This document shows, in pieces, positions 60,010-64,000 of a DNA stretch of 64,000 nt. Numbering within the stretch: the first letter of the stretch is position 1; the number at the start of each line of letters is the position of its first letter. The position numbers and the translations under genes are program-made. A model generated the notes under the pieces. It did no database searches. It was not told where the DNA came from and worked only from the letters and a program-made list of their open reading frames with translations. Origin of the DNA: an uncultured Anaerolineae bacterium (GTDB lineage: Bacteria; Chloroflexota; Anaerolineae; Aggregatilineales; Phototrophicaceae); NCBI GenBank assembly GCA_934216615.1, contig CAKQCB010000011.1:14109-78108 (forward strand), read 5' to 3'.

Positions 60010-61377
60010 ATGCGAAAAGAATGGAAGTTACTCTCTGCAAGCGTTTTAGCGTTCAGTATTTTACCTCTGTCGGTTTCAGCCCAAGACGCGGTTGAGGTCG
60101 AAATTGGCGATGTGGTCGATGCCACTTTAGAACGCGGTGTCGCATCGGTTGAATTTACGCTCCACTTAGATCGTGATCAAGGCGTGGTCATCACCCACGT
60201 TTCCGAAGATTTTGACTCGTATCTGATCATTCTCGACTCGGACGGTGAAGAAGTAGCATCTGACGATGACAGCGCGGGCAGTTTGGATGCTGAAGTCATT
60301 TTTATCCCGCTCGTCACCGACGATTACACCATTGTGGCGACCAGCTATCAAAACCGTTGGGGCGATGCCAACTCGGAAGGGGATTTCACCCTCAGTGTCG
60401 GGGAATATGAAATTCGACCGATTGAATATACCCAAGTGGTTGAGAGCGAACTGACCAGCGCAAACACCACCGAAAACTTCAGTTTTAGCGGGCAAGCGGG
60501 CGATATTGTCATCATCACCCAATCCTCAACTGACTTTGATGCGTATCTCTCATTACAAGATTCGAGCGGATACCAACTCACCACCAACGATGATGGCGGT
60601 GGTAACCGCAATTCGCGTATTTTCTATACCCTGCCTTATACCGACCGTTACACGATTGTCGCGGGCAGTTTCAGCGGGTCATCTGAAGGTGAATACACAC
60701 TGACGCTCAACCGCGCCTCATCCAATGAAATAAACATTGGTGACGTGGCGACTGCTGAAGTTGAATACAATTCACCTGCCTATTTCCAACTGCCAGCCAC
60801 CCGTACCGATTTCATCAATATTGTCGTGACGGCGGATGTGCCAACACGGGTTGAGCTTTTAGACCCGTATAACTACATCTTGGCATCCGACGAAGGTGAT
60901 GAACCCACCATCGTGAATTACCGCATCACCAGCGACGGCACGTATCTGATTGCGGTCAGTCTGTTAGAAGACCCCCGCGCGACTGTTGACGCGGAAGCGA
61001 CCCCTGAAGCCGAAGACGTGGATACTTCGGTCACGGTGGAATTGAACGTGTCTGCTGGTGAACTGGATAACTTGGATAATGGCCCGATCACTTTAGAATT
61101 TGGTTCGTCGTCGGAAAGTCAATCAATTGCTTTCACTGGCGAAGAAGGCGTGCCTGTCACGATCCACTTTGATGTTGTGGATGGCGATACCATGTCCCCC
61201 AGCATTGATTTCACCGATGAATTCTCCAATCCCGTGTCCTATCTCAGCGTGAGTTATGCGACAGCGGCGAGCGTCGAAGTTGTGCCGGAAATGGACGGCA
61301 CAATCATCGTGACGATCAGTGAGTACAGTTACTCATCCCTTTCGATTGAGGTGAGCGTCGAAACCAGCGCCGAATAA
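60010..61377 (+). CDS. Secreted PPC-domain protein
   Basis: 455 residues from ATG 60010, with AAAAGGAG ahead; the frame extends upstream without good starts. Signal peptide 1-24 (LPLSVSAQ). At least two PPC domains (about 28-135 and 142-240: LDRDQGVVITHVSEDFDSYL, DAYLSLQDSSGYQL, GEYTLTLNR), a third weaker one (245-330), a Glu/Asp-rich linker and a last beta domain (355-455). Typical of proteins that bind outside the cell; no catalytic domain. Divergent from the four-repeat PPC protein at 57619, suggesting one regulatory neighbourhood. Confidence 0.85.
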   Translation: MRKEWKLLSASVLAFSILPLSVSAQDAVEVEIGDVVDATLERGVASVEFTLHLDRDQGVVITHVSEDFDSYLIILDSDGEEVASDDDSAGSLDAEVIFIPLVTDDYTIVATSYQNRWGDANSEGDFTLSVGEYEIRPIEYTQVVESELTSANTTENFSFSGQAGDIVIITQSSTDFDAYLSLQDSSGYQLTTNDDGGGNRNSRIFYTLPYTDRYTIVAGSFSGSSEGEYTLTLNRASSNEINIGDVATAEVEYNSPAYFQLPATRTDFINIVVTADVPTRVELLDPYNYILASDEGDEPTIVNYRITSDGTYLIAVSLLEDPRATVDAEATPEAEDVDTSVTVELNVSAGELDNLDNGPITLEFGSSSESQSIAFTGEEGVPVTIHFDVVDGDTMSPSIDFTDEFSNPVSYLSVSYATAASVEVVPEMDGTIIVTISEYSYSSLSIEVSVETSAE

Positions 61378-61400
61378 TCGCGCTGTGAGTATTCCCCCTC

Positions 61401-61440
61401 GCCCCAAGTGTGGAGTTGACTCTGCACTTGGGGTTTTTTG
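61401..61440 (+). terminator. Rho-independent terminator
   Basis: CCCCAAGTG and CACTTGGGG, 9-bp stem, 14-base loop, then TTTTTTG. Between convergent genes. Confidence 0.8.
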
Positions 61441-61449
61441 TTTGGGGGA

Positions 61450-62439
61450 TCAAAACTCAGTTTTGGGTGCAACCCATTCGATGAGGAATCCACTTCCCCA
61501 AGTCAGATGAATGACTAAAAAAACAAGCGGTAAATAAACTGCGCTTGTAACTGATAACTGAGATTTCAACATCGTTTTGATAGAGAAGGCTATATTCAGT
61601 GCGCTGTAAGCTAAAATCCCAAGCGCCCACAACGTAAAAAACAACGGGTGTACAAGGCTTAAGACTGCTCCGGTGAGAAGCCCAATCACAAATAATGGCG
61701 CGATCAGATGACGTGGTTTGAGCGATTGCGGATGCTTTTTTAACGTTCGTACACGGCTTCGCCCATACCGATAATATTGTTTCGCAAGTGCAGAAAGTGT
61801 TTGGCGTCCGTAATATTCGGACTGAATTTCAGGCGTAAAGTAGATTTTTCCGCCGGTATTACGGATACGCACATTCAGCTCATAATCTTCATTCACACCG
61901 ACCTGTGTATTATAAAGTCCAATTCGCTTAAACACGCTTTGAGGCCATGCGCCGAGATAAACCGTATCTGTCCATTGAGGCGTTGCGCTCACATGGAATG
62001 CGGTAGGAACCGCAAAGGGAGATTTTCCCGCGCTGGCGATAGCTTTTCCCACGGTTGTGATCCCGACAGGGTTCATCGGCCCGCCCACATTATCCGCCTG
62101 AGTTACTTGCAAGGTTTCCACACACTTTTCAACATAGTGAGGCGCTATGACCGTGTGACCGTCGATGCGGATTAAAAAATCACCTTTTGCCAACGGGATG
62201 ATATGGTTTAAGCCGAAGGCTTGAATTTTTTCTGGGTTGTCTATAATCGTGATGTGATGTTTGCCCTGCATTTGTTGAATGAGCGTGCGCGTATTGTCCG
62301 TACTCATACCATCGGCAATAAGTATCTCCATACAATCTGACGGATAAGTTTGTGCTAGAATGGCCCCTAGTGACCGCTCTATAAAATGTTCTTCATTACG
62401 AATTGGCATGAGGATGGAGACAAACGGGTAATGGGTCAT
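61450..62439 (-). CDS. Family 2 glycosyltransferase, membrane-bound
   Basis: 329 residues. GT-A fold: VSILMPIRNEEHFIERSLGA near 7-26, LIADGMSTDNT near 41, DFLIRIDGHTVI near 88 (DxD-like), ETW-like region VNEDYELNVRI near 178, QxxRW-like YYRYGRSRVRTLKKH near 217. Two or three C-terminal spans (about 248-305). ExoA-like; adds sugars to a lipid-linked intermediate of surface polysaccharide. Divergent from the methyltransferase gene 40 bp away. Confidence 0.9.
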   Translation of the reverse strand: MTHYPFVSILMPIRNEEHFIERSLGAILAQTYPSDCMEILIADGMSTDNTRTLIQQMQGKHHITIIDNPEKIQAFGLNHIIPLAKGDFLIRIDGHTVIAPHYVEKCVETLQVTQADNVGGPMNPVGITTVGKAIASAGKSPFAVPTAFHVSATPQWTDTVYLGAWPQSVFKRIGLYNTQVGVNEDYELNVRIRNTGGKIYFTPEIQSEYYGRQTLSALAKQYYRYGRSRVRTLKKHPQSLKPRHLIAPLFVIGLLTGAVLSLVHPLFFTLWALGILAYSALNIAFSIKTMLKSQLSVTSAVYLPLVFLVIHLTWGSGFLIEWVAPKTEF

Positions 62440-62479
62440 GCGTAATTCCTAACTGGGATATTTAATGGAATTTGTGTAA

Positions 62480-63043
62480 ATGTTAAAAAAAATTCTGAGG
62501 TATTTATTTCCTAACCAGTACAAATCACTTGCGTACTGGCGACAATATCGACATGCTACAAATCATCTTTTAGGCAATCATTTTCAAGAGCGAGAGAAAC
62601 TATTTGATGAAATGGTTCAGCGTAGTTTAGGGCATCCTTCGCTACAAATTGGGGTGCGAAATCAGAAATATGCCCCTCATTGGACGAGCGTTGATCTTTT
62701 TGATACCGCAGACTATATTGATTTTAACTATGACGTTCAAGATATGCCATTTGAGGATGAATCTTTTGATTTCATTGCTTGTAACGCTGTCTTAGAACAT
62801 ATACCCTACCTCGAAAAAGCAATTGCTGAGTTTTTGTGCTTGCTTAAGCCTAACGGTGAAGTTTGGATTGAAATCCCCTTAAATCAACCCTATCACCCCA
62901 GCCCACAAGATTACTGGCGTGTTACCCCAGAAGGCATGCAAATTTGGATGCGCGATTTTGAAGAAATTCACATAGGGTTACTTTCTCCCTATAAAAGCAG
63001 TATCTATAAATGTAATTTTTTATCGCGGCAAGAAACCTACTAA
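62480..63043 (+). CDS. SAM-dependent methyltransferase (type 11)
   Basis: 187 residues. The SAM-binding motif I is weak; VDLFDTADYIDFNYDVQDMPFEDESFDFIACNAVLEHIPYLEKAI (short parts: DVQDMPFED, CNAVLEHI) is the typical class I motif II/III, followed by LLKPNGEVWIEIPL. Short form for the family. It lies between the GT2 and flippase genes, so it probably methylates a sugar or a lipid-linked intermediate of the surface glycan. Confidence 0.8.
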   Translation: MLKKILRYLFPNQYKSLAYWRQYRHATNHLLGNHFQEREKLFDEMVQRSLGHPSLQIGVRNQKYAPHWTSVDLFDTADYIDFNYDVQDMPFEDESFDFIACNAVLEHIPYLEKAIAEFLCLLKPNGEVWIEIPLNQPYHPSPQDYWRVTPEGMQIWMRDFEEIHIGLLSPYKSSIYKCNFLSRQETY

Positions 63044-63073
63044 TCAATAAAATGATGGATAAGTAGGCATATT

Positions 63074-64000
63074 TTGTACCTTCAGACGCTTAAGAATTAC
63101 TTGCGTAATGATCACAATTTAAGATCGCTCCTGCGTGGTGCTGGCTTAATGTATATAGCTGGAATCATCACGATTGGATTGACTTTTCTACAACAAATAA
63201 CAACCGCGAACTTACTTGGCGCGACTGAATATGGTCAACTTGCGATCATTTTAGGAAGCAATGCTTTAATTCTCCTTTTTGCAGATTTTCGTACATGGGA
63301 GATCTGCGCAAAGTTATTTGCTAGGTATCAAAAACAAGATGACCATGTATTGTTAGCGGGAACAGTAACATGGTATTTATTGGTTGATCTAATTGCGGGA
63401 TTGATAGGGGTGCTGGTCGTTTTTCTCTTTGCAAATTTTATTGCGGATAGGCTTGTCCAAGCTCCAGATTTAGTTTTGGATATCCGCTTATTTGCATTGA
63501 TTATTCCATTTCGCTTAGTTTCCGCAGGTGTTCCAACCGTTATTTTACGTCTTTACAATCACTATAATTGGCTAGCTGTAAAATCCATCTTCTATGCTGT
63601 GATTCGTCTTCTTCTTATGTCCGGCGCTGCATTTTTAGGGTTTGGAATAGAGGGTATTTTAATCGGTGCTATTGTCGGGGAAATTTTTAACACCTTTATG
63701 TTATTGGGATTGCTCATTTATGTTTGGCGGAAACACACCGGCCCTTTAACACCTTTATTCCGTTTTGATACGCCTCAAGTATTATTTGATAATCTAAAAA
63801 CTTTACGCGATCTTTGGCTGGGAGGAACTTTAAAAGGGCTACAGCTAGAAACATTTATTCCATTGATGGCTATTTTAAGTACACCTACCCAAGTTGGTTT
63901 ATATCGTGTCGGGTTAGATATCGCTCAACTCATTAGCCGTATTATCGAACCTATCTCTATTGTGATTCAGCCGACGGTGATTCAAATCTATGAACAGGAT
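63074..64000 (+). CDS. Polysaccharide flippase (Wzx/MATE-like), truncated by the window end
   Basis: The frame opens with TTG 63074 (AGTAGG 7 bases ahead) and stays open to 64000, 309 codons. No ATG precedes it after the in-frame stop at 63053. The product begins MYLQTLKNYLRNDHNLRSLL and has eight or more spans (LLGATEYGQLAIILGS, VLLAGTVTWYLLVDLIAGL, FRLVSAGVPTVILRLY). This is the pattern of oligosaccharide flippases that move undecaprenyl-linked repeat units to the outer face. Belongs with the GT2 and methyltransferase genes. C-terminus not in the window. Confidence 0.85.
   Translation, partial: MYLQTLKNYLRNDHNLRSLLRGAGLMYIAGIITIGLTFLQQITTANLLGATEYGQLAIILGSNALILLFADFRTWEICAKLFARYQKQDDHVLLAGTVTWYLLVDLIAGLIGVLVVFLFANFIADRLVQAPDLVLDIRLFALIIPFRLVSAGVPTVILRLYNHYNWLAVKSIFYAVIRLLLMSGAAFLGFGIEGILIGAIVGEIFNTFMLLGLLIYVWRKHTGPLTPLFRFDTPQVLFDNLKTLRDLWLGGTLKGLQLETFIPLMAILSTPTQVGLYRVGLDIAQLISRIIEPISIVIQPTVIQIYEQD

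Overview
The window looks like a piece of a Chloroflexota (probably Anaerolineae-type) chromosome. The pointers are a giant membrane protein with the NYYYFG motif of the Chloroflexi/archaeal YYY (DUF2298) family, a YfhO-type membrane protein, many secreted proteins with Thr/Pro-rich linkers and PPC-like or CARDB repeats, and a lone Flp-type pilin. This is inference from gene content; no rRNA or complete tRNA is present to prove it.

Positions 1 to about 11,919 are the right part of an integrated mobile element whose left end lies outside the window. It carries a leftward set of overlapping small membrane and Thr/Pro-rich proteins (2221 to 1), a small winged-helix protein plus an FtsK/SpoIIIE-like DNA translocase (2350-4565), a leftward XRE repressor operon with two more membrane proteins (5847-4562), and a rightward early operon (5985 onward). 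The early operon has a ribbon-helix-helix-like protein, small proteins, a prim-pol, an SF3 helicase, zinc-ribbon proteins and a tyrosine integrase. Between helicase and zinc-ribbon genes sit nine copies of the heptamer GGAAGTC in three differently spaced trios. Next to the integrase are a decayed C5 cytosine methyltransferase remnant and a 42-bp 3' tRNA fragment (probably tRNA-Lys-CUU) followed by a terminator: the attR site. Prim-pol + FtsK translocase + integrase + tRNA site resembles the actinomycete AICE plan. The small hydrophobic proteins also leave a phage-like alternative open.

Positions 12,100-34,650 are chromosomal. They hold secreted or membrane proteins, a peptidase S51 homologue, an aldo/keto reductase, a dienelactone-hydrolase-like enzyme, MscL with an added zinc ribbon, and a tandem pair of unknown secreted paralogues. 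A four-gene Yip1 / ABC ATPase / CARDB protein / FtsX-type permease operon follows, then the 1773-residue YYY protein, a GDSL hydrolase and two FKBP-type isomerases.

Positions 34,700-50,450 hold a YfhO protein, a histone-deacetylase-family enzyme, a beta-helix secreted protein, an M24 peptidase and two back-to-back peptide/oligopeptide ABC import cassettes. Each cassette is one binding protein followed by a stem-loop and two permeases, without ATPase genes.

Positions 50,455-64,000 hold an esterase, a TPR-like protein and a compact operon (PyrK-like, PIG-L deacetylase, PyrD-like, double FHA, GT9). These are followed by an orphan Flp pilin, an RfaE2-like nucleotidyltransferase, two PPC-type secreted proteins and the start of a surface polysaccharide locus (GT2, methyltransferase, flippase cut by the window end).
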